DNA of 7,096 nt from contig PWEB01000201.1 of NCBI GenBank assembly GCA_003553305.1, forward strand, positions 1 to 7,096, written 5' to 3'. The notes beneath the pieces are model-generated. The model was given only the letters and a program-made list of their open reading frames with translations. It did not search any database and was not told the origin of the DNA. The stretch comes from Syntrophomonadaceae bacterium (GTDB lineage Bacteria; Bacillota; Dethiobacteria; DTU022). Positions 1 to 5,711 of the stretch are shown here, in pieces. A program made the position numbers and the translations under genes. Each line of letters begins with the position of its first letter. Position 1 is the stretch's first letter.

Positions 1-123
1 CGGGCAGAGTACTATGATGTTCTTGATTTAGCACATACAGCCATGAATTATGAGCCATTCATAAAGCTGGTTTCAAAACTGGTGACAGAGTCTGAAAAAC
101 TTTGGCTATCGGTATTAGAATAA
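1..123 (+). CDS. Fic-family protein, C-terminal end (partial)
   Basis: The reading frame is open from the window edge and ends in TAA at 121-123, leaving 40 residues. The peptide begins RAEYYDVLDLAH and continues with NYEPFIKLV and a final EKLWLSVLE. This matches the last two helices typical of Fic/DOC-fold proteins, where an arginine and a YY pair precede a 'pFi' helix. Fic proteins transfer AMP or other nucleotides onto target proteins. The catalytic HPFxxGNG motif would lie upstream, outside the window, so activity cannot be judged. The gene is followed directly by intron and toxin debris. The family call rests on a short tail and is moderate; another helical protein is possible. Confidence 0.5.
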   Translation, partial: RAEYYDVLDLAHTAMNYEPFIKLVSKLVTESEKLWLSVLE

Positions 124-157
124 GAAAACTACAGTTCTTTCCTAAAGGATTTCACAA

Positions 158-202
158 CTACTCGACCTCTTCTTCTGTCTAACGACACAAGAGGTCGAGT
201 AG
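158..202. repeat. 14-bp perfect inverted repeat with 17-nt loop
   Basis: Positions 158-171 and 189-202 are perfect reverse complements (CTACTCGACCTCTT and AAGAGGTCGAGTAG), separated by 17 nt. It lies 34 nt after the Fic stop codon and could form a strong hairpin, but no T-run follows, so it is not a classical rho-independent terminator. The right arm overlaps the intron-like 3' end described separately. The left arm carries the same CTACTCGACC word in the opposite orientation, so the repeat could be two facing intron 3' ends, or a hairpin of the kind that some group II introns target. Confidence 0.7.
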
Positions 203-240
203 CGCAGAGGAATTTCACCCCTGCGCACTCACAGAACCGA
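194..240 (-). mobile_element. Group II intron 3'-end remnant (domain VI and end of domain V)
   Basis: Read on the minus strand, this segment contains CGGTTCTGTGAG, then GCGCAGGGGTGAAATTCCTC, then TGCGCTACTCGAC. Bacterial group II introns often end this way: the last strand of domain V (..CGGTTC), a domain VI hairpin with a GTGAAA-type loop, then a CTACTCGAC-like 3' terminus. The hairpin pairs 202-207 with 221-226 and extends through 197-200 with 227-230, leaving base 201 unpaired. Sequence resembling domain V stops abruptly near 239-240, where the PIN-toxin remnant begins, so only the final ~45 nt survives. No reverse-transcriptase reading frame is present. The assignment is from remembered intron ends, not a search. 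Confidence 0.45.
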
Positions 241-244
241 GAAA

Positions 245-384
245 AACAATTTATCTGCTTATGACTGTGAATTTATTGCTTTAACTAAAGATCTTAGTGC
301 TAAGCTAGTTACTGCTGATCAAAGATCGCTGAAATTTTCCCTGAACAGATCCTAACTCTTCAAAGTTTTATTGGTGATATTTGA
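245..384 (+). pseudogene. PIN-domain (VapC-like) toxin, C-terminal remnant with frameshift
   Basis: The + strand reads NNLSAYDCEFIALTKDLSAK, then LVTADQRSLK, and then needs one extra base in the A-run near 332-335 to continue as IFPEQILTLQSFIGDI and stop at TGA 382-384. The AYD and TAD acidic positions, about 20 residues apart, are the third and fourth metal-binding acids of the PIN nuclease fold, and the tail matches where VapC proteins end. VapC toxins are ribonucleases that cut tRNA or rRNA and are held in check by a VapB antitoxin. The first two thirds of the gene and any antitoxin are missing; the break coincides with the intron remnant. It is certainly non-functional as it stands. Confidence 0.6.
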
Positions 385-408
385 ATCTGTTAACCTGAGC
401 TTTTCTGC

Positions 409-452
409 TTATGTAATATATGTTTGGCATTATGTAATATATATATATTACA
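409..452. promoter_or_regulatory. 20-bp perfect palindrome plus direct half-site repeat (possible operator)
   Basis: Positions 433-452 form a perfect palindrome, TGTAATATATATATATTACA. The 13-nt word TTATGTAATATAT occurs at 409-421 and again at 430-442, exactly 21 bp apart, about two helical turns. Such geometry fits cooperative binding of a dimeric repressor on one face of the DNA. The site lies in the long gap before the NimA-like gene and just after the PIN-toxin remnant. No regulator gene is adjacent, so its target is unknown. AT-rich chance symmetry is possible but less likely given the TGT/ACA ends. Confidence 0.4.
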
Positions 453-737
453 ATATAGATAATTTTATACTGAGCACTTGATATTTATTAAAGACAGGGG
501 GACGTAAGATCGCGTCAAACAATTATAGAGGAACCCCCCCTACCTTCAGCTCATAAAACTAAACTATCGGGGACATCCTCATTTAAAGAAAGATCTGGCC
601 TGGATTCAAGCCATAAAAGAGAGACCTGAAAAAAACTGGAAATAAAAGCCAGGTTCCTCGGGTTTATTTTAACGGCTAATTGCAGAGGAAGCGGATTTGG
701 CATCATAAAATATTTTCATTGGGTCCCAAAATTAATG

Positions 738-766
738 TGAATACAATGGGTTTTAAATGATATGAT
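738..766 (+). promoter_or_regulatory. Weak promoter candidate for the NimA-like gene
   Basis: A good -10 box, TATGAT, sits at 761-766. The -35 position 17 nt upstream (738-743, TGAATA) matches the consensus poorly. The start codon is 44 nt downstream, a sensible leader length. This is the only reasonable sigma-A-like site close to the gene. Confidence 0.3.
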
Positions 767-809
767 CAAGCAACAGGATTAATATTTAGATTGGAGAGAG
801 GAGAGGTAA

Positions 810-1298
810 ATGATGTTCTGGGAGATGAAAAGAAAAAAGCAGTTGCTCTCGAAAGAAGAAACCGAGGCTATCTTGAGTAGAGGTAAAACCGGGGGGCTCG
901 GTATCTGCGGCAACAACGATTATCCGTACACCGTACCCCTAAATTATGCTTATAGAAACAACAAGATCTATTTCCACTGCGCCAGGGAAGGGCAGAAAAT
1001 AGACGGGATCAAAGAAAATAACCGGGTTTCCTTTACGGTAATCGACAAAGATGAGATTAGCGAAGAACTATTTACCACCCTCTACCGCAGTGTAATCGCT
1101 TTCGGCAAAGCAAGGATAGTGACTGATGAAAGCGAAAAAAGAAAAGCTCTGCAGTGGTTGATTGAAAAATATACTCCCAATCATATCAGGAAGGGGCAAG
1201 AAAAGATCGAAAATGAGCTCCACAGAACCGGCATCGTTGAAATTGAAATCGAGCATATGTCCGGCAAGGCCGGCAAAGATGAGCTTAAGCAGAAATAA
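810..1298 (+). CDS. NimA-like FMN-binding protein, pyridoxamine 5'-phosphate oxidase family
   Basis: This 162-residue protein has the layout of the COG3467/NimA branch of the split-barrel flavin-binding fold. An N-terminal helix carries KEETEAILSRG (15-25), then GGLGICGNNDYPYTVPLNYA (28-47), the flavin-site strand IYFHCAREGQKIDGI (53-67), the barrel strand SVIAFGKARIV (94-104) and the closing IEIEHMSGKAGK (145-156). Characterised relatives are flavin reductases, some of which reduce nitroimidazole drugs; H56 sits where that group has a conserved histidine. Full length for the family and probably cytoplasmic. The start follows a purine-rich GGAGAGAGGAGAGG site; a second ATG three bases on is equally usable. 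It is 79 nt upstream of the first CPBP gene, so co-transcription is possible. The substrate cannot be inferred, and 'nim' drug resistance should not be assumed. Confidence 0.85.
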   Translation: MMFWEMKRKKQLLSKEETEAILSRGKTGGLGICGNNDYPYTVPLNYAYRNNKIYFHCAREGQKIDGIKENNRVSFTVIDKDEISEELFTTLYRSVIAFGKARIVTDESEKRKALQWLIEKYTPNHIRKGQEKIENELHRTGIVEIEIEHMSGKAGKDELKQK

Positions 1299-1377
1299 TA
1301 ATTATTATCATTGTACCTCGAGATTTTCTGAATAATTTCGGCAATATCGAATATACAGGTAAAGGGGCTTAGTAGAT

Positions 1378-2262
1378 ATGAACAGGAAAAAAATATTTTT
1401 ATTTGTAAGCATTACTCTTCTGATTAGCTGGGCTGCAGCAGGCCTGTATTACCTCGCCGGCGCAGAATGGGGCACTCTTTACGCCACCGTTTTTGCCGGG
1501 GTTTATATGTTCTTTCCCCTGGTCGGCACAGTTATTGTGCAAAAGTATATTTACAAGCAGCCGGTTTTAAAAACATACGGAGTCAATACAAATATCAATA
1601 AGTGGTTCCTGGTAGCATGGTTGCTGCCGGTTTTGATCACTTTTGCCACTATCGGGGTCAACCTGCTTATGCCCGGGGTAAGCTATTCTCCTGAAATGAT
1701 CGGTATAACTGAGTACCTTGGCGATTTCATAACAGAAGAAATGATAGAAGAACTACCCTTTTCACCCGTTGTTATGTTCTGGCTGATGCTTTTACAAGGT
1801 ATTATAGCAGGCCCTACGATCAATGCTATTTTCGCTTTTGGTGAAGAGCTTGGCTGGAGAGGTTTCCTGTTAAAAGAAACAGCCTCTGCCGGGTTCTGGA
1901 AGTCTGCTCTGTTTATCGGCTTTATCTGGGGCATCTGGCATGCGCCCCTAATTTTAATGGGCCATAATTACCCGGGCTATGAAGTTCCAGGTGTCTTTGT
2001 GATGACATTGTGGTGTATTCTGCTTTCCCCGATATTCAGTTATATTACCATAAAAGCAAACAACGTTATCGCCGCAGCAATCTTGCACGGTTCAATAAAT
2101 GCTGTAGCCGGACTTTCGATTATGCCTGTTACGGAGGCGGCACCACTGCTCACCGGCGTGATGGGATTGCCCGGCTGCCTGGTTTTAGTAGCTATCAACC
2201 TGGCAATTTTCTTTTTCGGCAGACCGGAAGAGCTGATGCAGAAAGAGTTTTTTAGACAATAA
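1378..2262 (+). CDS. CPBP-family intramembrane metalloprotease (Abi/Rce1-like)
   Basis: A 294-residue polytopic membrane protein. The first segment (about 5-28) starts MNRKKIFLFVSITLLISWAA; several further hydrophobic stretches follow. The family's catalytic motifs are all present: EELGWRG with E156, E157 and R161; FIWGIWHAPL with H188; and ILHGSIN with H237 and N241. In the Rce1 fold these glutamates and histidines form the active site in the membrane. Bacterial members process or degrade membrane peptides, and some give immunity to a cell's own bacteriocin; no bacteriocin gene is visible here. The ribosome binding site AAAGGGG (1360-1366) lies 11 nt before the ATG. A decayed copy of this gene lies at 4720, showing a past duplication. 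The product is intact; the substrate is unknown. Confidence 0.9.
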   Translation: MNRKKIFLFVSITLLISWAAAGLYYLAGAEWGTLYATVFAGVYMFFPLVGTVIVQKYIYKQPVLKTYGVNTNINKWFLVAWLLPVLITFATIGVNLLMPGVSYSPEMIGITEYLGDFITEEMIEELPFSPVVMFWLMLLQGIIAGPTINAIFAFGEELGWRGFLLKETASAGFWKSALFIGFIWGIWHAPLILMGHNYPGYEVPGVFVMTLWCILLSPIFSYITIKANNVIAAAILHGSINAVAGLSIMPVTEAAPLLTGVMGLPGCLVLVAINLAIFFFGRPEELMQKEFFRQ

Positions 2263-2533
2263 ACAAGCTATGGCTTAATCAGTGACAGTTGCCGGGATAA
2301 GCTTTCCGGATCAAATTCGGCAGGGTAAAACCAATCGAAACCAACAAACTCGCGGTGTCCAATAATGATGCAAAATTAGGCTATTTTAAGCAAGAGGCGT
2401 GGATCCTTCAGCCGGGAAAATTTTGCCAAAATTATCTAAGCTGGAATTCTCGCCTCATCATTGTTAAAATGTACTACCGTGAGGTTACCGCTGCCTTCAT
2501 GATAGCAACTAAAAATAAGAAAGGAGATAACAG

Positions 2534-3493
2534 ATGAAAAAAGTGCTGAAGTATATCCTGATCGGTATACCCCTTCTGGTAATTGCCGGTATAGCGTTTG
2601 TAGTTTTGGGCAGCTATTTTGAGCACCGGGAACTAGTGGAACAGGAAAAACAAAAATACCCGGCGCCGGGAGCCTTTGTTGATGTCAATGATGATGGGAG
2701 CCATTTGCATGTTTATTCTTCAGGCGAAGGAGATCAAACCCTTGTTTTCATGGCGGGGCTTGGCACCAGCTCACCGGTATATGACTTTAAGGCACTCTAC
2801 GACCACTTAACAGATGATTACCGCATTGCGGTAGTTGAAAGAGCCGGCTATGGCTGGAGCGACATTACTGCAAGCCCCAGAGACATTGATACTGTTTTAG
2901 AAGAAACCCGGGCTGCATTGCAAATCGCAGGAGAAAGCCCCCCTTATGTTTTGCTTCCCCATTCTATGGCTGGATTTGAGGCAATTTACTGGGCCAACCT
3001 TTACCCGAAAGAAATTATTGCGATTATTGGCCTGGACCCCCTTGTCCCACAGTACCAGGAACAAACCGAGGAAGAACCAACCCTGTCCCGGATGATAAGC
3101 TTACTGGCACGTAGCGGGCTCATGCGGCAGCAGCCTGATGTATGCCGCGATAATTTTGAAGCTATACGAAAAGGGCATTTGACCGAAGAAGAAATTGAAA
3201 TTGCCTGTTCTATTTTTTTCCGGCGGACCTTAACTGATAATATGTGGGAGGAAGCTGACAAGTTACCGGCCAATGCTCAACTGGTTTTAGAACAGGGAAA
3301 ACCTGGGGTGCCTTTCCATGCTTTCATCTCCGCTGAAGGAGAAGAGAATTGGCAGGATATCTTGAGTGCTTACGCGAAAAACACTGGTGGAGAGGATTAC
3401 ATTTTAGAGGCAGGCCACTATCTTCATTTGGATCTGCCTGAACTGATTGCAGAAACAAGTACTGATTTAATTGATCAGGCAATTGCGGATTAA
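2534..3493 (+). CDS. Membrane-anchored alpha/beta hydrolase
   Basis: This 319-residue protein opens with a basic stretch and one hydrophobic helix (about 5-28, LKYILIGIPLLVIAGIAFVV), without an obvious lipobox, so it is probably membrane-tethered with the enzyme outside. The hydrolase domain runs from about 55 to the end: LVFMAGLGTS (an oxyanion-loop equivalent of HG), VVERAGYGWSD, the nucleophile elbow LLPHSMAGFEA with S144, IIGLDPLVP with D168, and EAGHYLHLDLPELI with the candidate catalytic H295. The elbow reads P-H-S-M-A rather than the usual G-H-S-M-G, a variant I associate with a small group of Firmicute hydrolases. Substrate unknown; esterase or lipase activity is a guess. The ribosome binding site AAAGGAG (2519-2525) supports the start. 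The preceding 271-nt gap contains no clear gene or terminator. Confidence 0.85.
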   Translation: MKKVLKYILIGIPLLVIAGIAFVVLGSYFEHRELVEQEKQKYPAPGAFVDVNDDGSHLHVYSSGEGDQTLVFMAGLGTSSPVYDFKALYDHLTDDYRIAVVERAGYGWSDITASPRDIDTVLEETRAALQIAGESPPYVLLPHSMAGFEAIYWANLYPKEIIAIIGLDPLVPQYQEQTEEEPTLSRMISLLARSGLMRQQPDVCRDNFEAIRKGHLTEEEIEIACSIFFRRTLTDNMWEEADKLPANAQLVLEQGKPGVPFHAFISAEGEENWQDILSAYAKNTGGEDYILEAGHYLHLDLPELIAETSTDLIDQAIAD

Positions 3494-3584
3494 TAGAGTT
3501 TAGAGCTGATAAGACTAAAATGGTATTTCCACGAGGCGGGGCCAAACCGGGCAATCCTTAGAAAGGAAAGGAGTTGTAACAGCT

Positions 3585-3854
3585 ATGAAACGACTTCATC
3601 TTAAAATTTATGGCCTGGTCCAGGAAGTTAATTATAGGACTGGGGCTCGGCGCAAAGTTCATGAACTGGGACTGGCCGGCTGGGTTAAAAACATGCCTGA
3701 TGGAACAGTAGAAACCGTGGCAGAAGGTGAAGAAGAAACATTAAATCAATATATACAGTGGTGTAAAAAAGGCCCTCCTTCAGCCCGGGTTGAGGAAGTA
3801 CGGGAAAAATGGGAAGAGCCCACCGGTGAGTTCCAAGGATTTAGGATTAAATAA
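3585..3854 (+). CDS. acyP: Acylphosphatase (altered phosphate loop)
   Basis: An 89-residue protein with the acylphosphatase layout: LHLKIYGLVQEVNYRTGARR (4-23), LGLAGWVKNMPDGTVETVAEG (28-48), an NQYIQWCKKGPPSARVEEV stretch and a final FQGFRIK. The enzyme hydrolyses acyl-phosphates such as acetyl- or carbamoyl-phosphate. The two catalytic residues are present, R18 and N36. The phosphate-cradle loop, normally VQGVxFR, reads VQEVNYR: glutamate replaces the glycine and tyrosine the phenylalanine. A negative charge here could weaken phosphate binding. Length is normal. An AAAGGAG site (3567-3573) lies 11 nt before ATG, slightly far but plausible. It ends 31 nt before the next CPBP gene, suggesting a shared transcript. 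Confidence 0.85.
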   Translation: MKRLHLKIYGLVQEVNYRTGARRKVHELGLAGWVKNMPDGTVETVAEGEEETLNQYIQWCKKGPPSARVEEVREKWEEPTGEFQGFRIK

Positions 3855-3885
3855 TAAACAGTTAAGAATAATTGGAGAACAAGCA

Positions 3886-4608
3886 ATGAACAAAGCCTTG
3901 CAAAAATGTCTTTGGATCTTTTTCCTGGCAGTACTATTACTTGGTGTACCCAAGCTATCCGGTGCCATTGCCGACCTGTTTAACTATCATGCCGTTGATC
4001 CGGACGGATCATTTGCCTGGATATCGGTGCATCATATTGTCCAGGCTCTCATTTTCATCTTATTAATCGTTGTTATAACCAAATTCAAACCCCTCGATTT
4101 CGGTTTTAAGTGGGGGAATAAAGAAGTTGGCAGAAAATATCTTTTATCGTTTACCCTTATTTTTGGTGCAGGTTCATTAGTCAGCCATATACTTGCGATT
4201 TTAGCCGGTTCATTTCAAGTGTTTCCCTACCCTCTAACTGCCGCCAACATCTTTGGGCAAATGAGCTTTCAGCTTTTGTTGTCCGGCCCCTCAGAAGAGC
4301 TCATTTTCAGAGCTTTTGCCATCACTATGCTAACCCTTTTTATCAGGGACCGCTTTTTAAAGGGGAAAATCAGTTATGCCAATATTATAGCGGCAATTAT
4401 TTTTGGCCTGGCCCATGTCGGTTTTTCTTTTAACCCTCTTACTCTCAATTACAACCTTTCCCAGGTAATCCTTTCAATTATATTAGGAATCTTTTATGGT
4501 GATTGCTATGAAAAAACCGGGAGCGTCTTTTACCCCATGATCATGCACAGTATAAGCAATGTTATTATGGTCGGCCTCACAATTATTGCAACATTCCTTT
4601 TCAATTAG
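3886..4608 (+). CDS. Second CPBP-family intramembrane metalloprotease
   Basis: A 240-residue polytopic membrane protein with complete catalytic motifs: PSEELIFRAF with E137, E138 and R142; IIFGLAHVGF with F173 and H177; and IMHSISNVIM with H221 and N225. The frame is open back to 3790, but the start at 3886 is preferred: it is preceded by GGAG (3874-3877) at 8 nt, begins with a normal signal-anchor (MNKALQKCLWIFFLAVLLLG), and the longer version would overlap the acylphosphatase by 65 nt. It is only distantly related to the protease at 1378, with a different loop spacing and no shared N-terminus, so this is a separate lineage and not a recent duplicate. It probably shares a transcript with the acylphosphatase. 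Substrate unknown. Confidence 0.88.
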   Translation: MNKALQKCLWIFFLAVLLLGVPKLSGAIADLFNYHAVDPDGSFAWISVHHIVQALIFILLIVVITKFKPLDFGFKWGNKEVGRKYLLSFTLIFGAGSLVSHILAILAGSFQVFPYPLTAANIFGQMSFQLLLSGPSEELIFRAFAITMLTLFIRDRFLKGKISYANIIAAIIFGLAHVGFSFNPLTLNYNLSQVILSIILGIFYGDCYEKTGSVFYPMIMHSISNVIMVGLTIIATFLFN

Positions 4609-4648
4609 ACTGATTTGGCTTCAGGCAGATTTCATAACTATTTTTCTC

Positions 4649-4657
4649 TGATATAAT
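4649..4657 (+). promoter_or_regulatory. Extended -10 promoter before the CPBP pseudogene
   Basis: TGATATAAT is a perfect TATAAT with the extended TGn element. The -35 region (about 4630-4635, TTTCAT) is poor, as is usual for extended -10 promoters. It lies 62 nt before the pseudogene ATG and 40 nt after the preceding gene, so the decayed gene had its own promoter. Confidence 0.5.
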
Positions 4658-4719
4658 CTACACAGCTTAAAAATCCTTACAAAACCTTAGTGATAAAGAA
4701 GAAAGGAACTACAAAAAAT

Positions 4720-4953
4720 ATGGACAGGAAAAATATACTAATTTTTGTAAGCCTTACACTTCTGATTAGCTGGGCTGCTCTTGAAAACTTACGGGGTCAA
4801 CACAAATATAAACAAATGGCATCTGATAGCCTGGGACCTGCCAGTTTTGATCACCTTTGCCACTATCGGAGTCAGTCTTCTAATGCCCGGGGTTGGTTAT
4901 TCTCCACAAGCTATATAATATTATGCCCGGCAGCACCAGGACCTGCTCAGGAG
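4720..4953 (+). pseudogene. Decayed duplicate of the CPBP protease at 1378
   Basis: The start MDRKNILIFVSLTLLISWAA mirrors the first 21 residues of the protease at 1378. The sequence then jumps to the equivalent of that protein's residue 64, losing about 41 codons and shifting frame by one. In the new frame it reads LKTYGVNTNINKWHLIAW, then DLPVLITFATIGVSLLMPGV and GYSPQAI before a stop, closely matching residues 64-108 of the intact copy. Recognisable similarity ends near 4915. About 40 nt of unassigned sequence follow, then the truncated hicB. All catalytic motifs (EExxxR and both histidines) are missing. A ribosome binding site (AAAGGA) and an extended -10 promoter are still in place, so a 60-90-residue out-of-frame peptide could be made but should have no protease function. 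Confidence 0.85.
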
Positions 4954-5225
4954 CACCAATGGCATATTAACTGATATCAGCGTCACAAAAGAATCTTGTT
5001 TATCCATTCTTATATTTACCGGAGAAGAAGCTTTTGGAATTGGTTCTCCATTCATTTCCAAGCTGTAGGTGGTAAGCTCTAATAGCTTTTCAGCCATATC
5101 TAAAGCTTCCTGCAGCGTCTCACCCTGGGCAGCACAACCTCAAGATCTGGAAAAACGACACAGTATCCCCACCCATCCTGTTCTGGTGGTCAGATAATTG
5201 CCTGGTAAATATAACGATCAGCCAT
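4954..5225 (-). pseudogene. hicB: HicB-type antitoxin, broken and 3'-truncated
   Basis: The minus strand starts MADRYIYQAII, meets an in-frame TGA (5192-5190), and continues in the same frame as PPEQDGWGYCVVFPDL. A one-base loss near 5139-5142 then shifts the frame, after which it reads GCAAQGETLQEALDMAEKLL, ELTTYSLEMNGEPIP and later FVTLISVNMPLV. The GWGY..VVFPDLxGC..QGET..EAL pattern is the HicB partial RNase-H-like fold, which neutralises HicA and usually represses its own operon through a C-terminal DNA-binding part. Homology stops at MPLV, where the CPBP remnant begins, so the DNA-binding tail is gone. A good site (GAGGTGG) precedes the ATG. With three independent lesions it cannot encode a working antitoxin. 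Confidence 0.8.
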
Positions 5226-5281
5226 GTTTTCCACCTCGATAATTTATTGTCAATTTTATACTATTTCCATCTTGCTTGCCT

Positions 5282-5452
5282 CTAAATGCTTCTTAGAGTA
5301 TCTCCATAAATATTTCCTTTCGGATGCGGTACAGTAACTCTGCCTGCTCTTTTAAGATTTTTAAACTGATGATGAGAATCTTTCACTCGGGCAAAATACA
5401 AACCTTCATTTTCCAAGCGCTTAATAAGAACTTTCAATGAGTCGCGCCGCAT
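5282..5452 (-). CDS. hicA: HicA-type mRNA interferase toxin, slightly shortened
   Basis: A 56-residue protein starting MRRDSLKVLIKRLENEG, with FARVKDSHHQFKNLKRAGR holding the conserved SHH motif (candidate catalytic H27/H28), then VTVPHPKGNIYGDTLRSI. HicA is a small dsRBD-fold ribonuclease that cuts mRNA and is neutralised by HicB. Relatives usually go on with a few residues like LKQAGL. Here a TAG (5284-5282) intervenes and the same frame reads RQARWK to a second TAG at 5261, so a single base change has probably trimmed about seven residues. The start at 5452 is preferred over an upstream ATG because AAAGGA lies 9 nt before it. The gene precedes the broken hicB by 56 nt. Either the toxin is inactive or its antitoxin is supplied elsewhere. 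Confidence 0.75.
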   Translation of the reverse strand: MRRDSLKVLIKRLENEGLYFARVKDSHHQFKNLKRAGRVTVPHPKGNIYGDTLRSI

Positions 5453-5480
5453 TAACTTTATTCCTTTCAGGGTTAGAAAA

Positions 5481-5509
5481 ATTATACTACGCAGGGCACG
5501 TGCTGTAAT
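5481..5509 (-). promoter_or_regulatory. Promoter of the hicA-hicB pair
   Basis: On the minus strand ATTACA (5509-5504) and TATAAT (5486-5481) are separated by 17 nt. The -10 is perfect and the -35 matches four of six consensus bases. It ends 28 nt before the hicA start codon. Confidence 0.5.
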
Positions 5510-5538
5510 TAAGTGACCATACTTTGGTGTCATGCTTC

Positions 5539-5590
5539 GGAGTCAGGTTTTGAATTATTACTTTTTCCTTAGCACGTTAAAAGGGTCAGT
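5539..5590. repeat. GTCAGG-type repeat fragments between hicA and the DsrE operon
   Basis: GGAGTCAGGTTTTGAATTA (5539-5557) closely resembles AAGGGTCAGGTCTTGA, which appears on the minus strand at 6453-6438, and AAAGGGTCAG recurs at 5580-5589. Similar GGGTCAGGTCTTGA words commonly mark the edges of small insertion elements or REP-like sequences in Firmicutes. No transposase frame is present, so this looks like residual element ends left upstream of hicA. Confidence 0.35.
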
Positions 5591-5651
5591 TAACGGATTC
5601 AACTCTGGCAGGTTATAGTTTTTAAGATCTATACTTAATAACCATAATAAT

Positions 5652-5681
5652 CTGTTATTTAAATCTCTTTTATGGTAAACT
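5652..5681 (+). promoter_or_regulatory. Promoter candidate for the small membrane ORF and DsrE gene
   Basis: An extended -10 (TGGTAAACT, 5673-5681) has CTGTTA at 5652-5657 as a weak -35 with an 18-nt spacer. It lies 30 nt before the first ATG of the two-gene unit. Confidence 0.4.
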
Positions 5682-5711
5682 ATTCTTAAACAGCTGGGAG
5701 GAATAATTAAT

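Larger units (their letters stand above)
385..809. other. Long intergenic stretch without a convincing gene
   Basis: No well-supported gene was found on either strand. The stretch holds an AT-rich palindrome (433-452), a GACAGGGGGACGT word at 494-506 of the kind seen at the edges of REP-like elements, and a run of seven C at 534-540. One + frame is open from about 525 to the TAA at 643-645 and gives a plausible-looking lysine-rich tail (GHPHLKKDLAWIQ, then AIKERPEKNWK). It has no start codon or ribosome binding site and no recognisable family. It may be the end of a lost gene. Confidence 0.5.

Noticed and set aside
1295..1308. AT-only palindrome after the NimA-like gene, considered as a terminator.
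   Set aside because: It has no GC stem and no T-run; symmetrical by composition.
2419..2433. Odd palindrome AATTTTG-C-CAAAATT before the hydrolase gene.
   Set aside because: It is short and AT-rich with no partner site, so it was not called as an operator.
2355..2537. A 60-codon + strand frame starting at GTG before the hydrolase.
   Set aside because: It lacks a ribosome binding site, has no recognisable motif, overlaps the next start, and its composition is not clearly protein-like.
3790..3885. A longer N-terminus for the second CPBP protease.
   Set aside because: It would overlap the acylphosphatase, has no ribosome site, and the 3886 start gives a normal signal-anchor after GGAG.
5453..5533. 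An upstream ATG for HicA adding 27 residues.
   Set aside because: The added part covers the promoter and has no HicA similarity; the start at 5452 has its own AAAGGA site.
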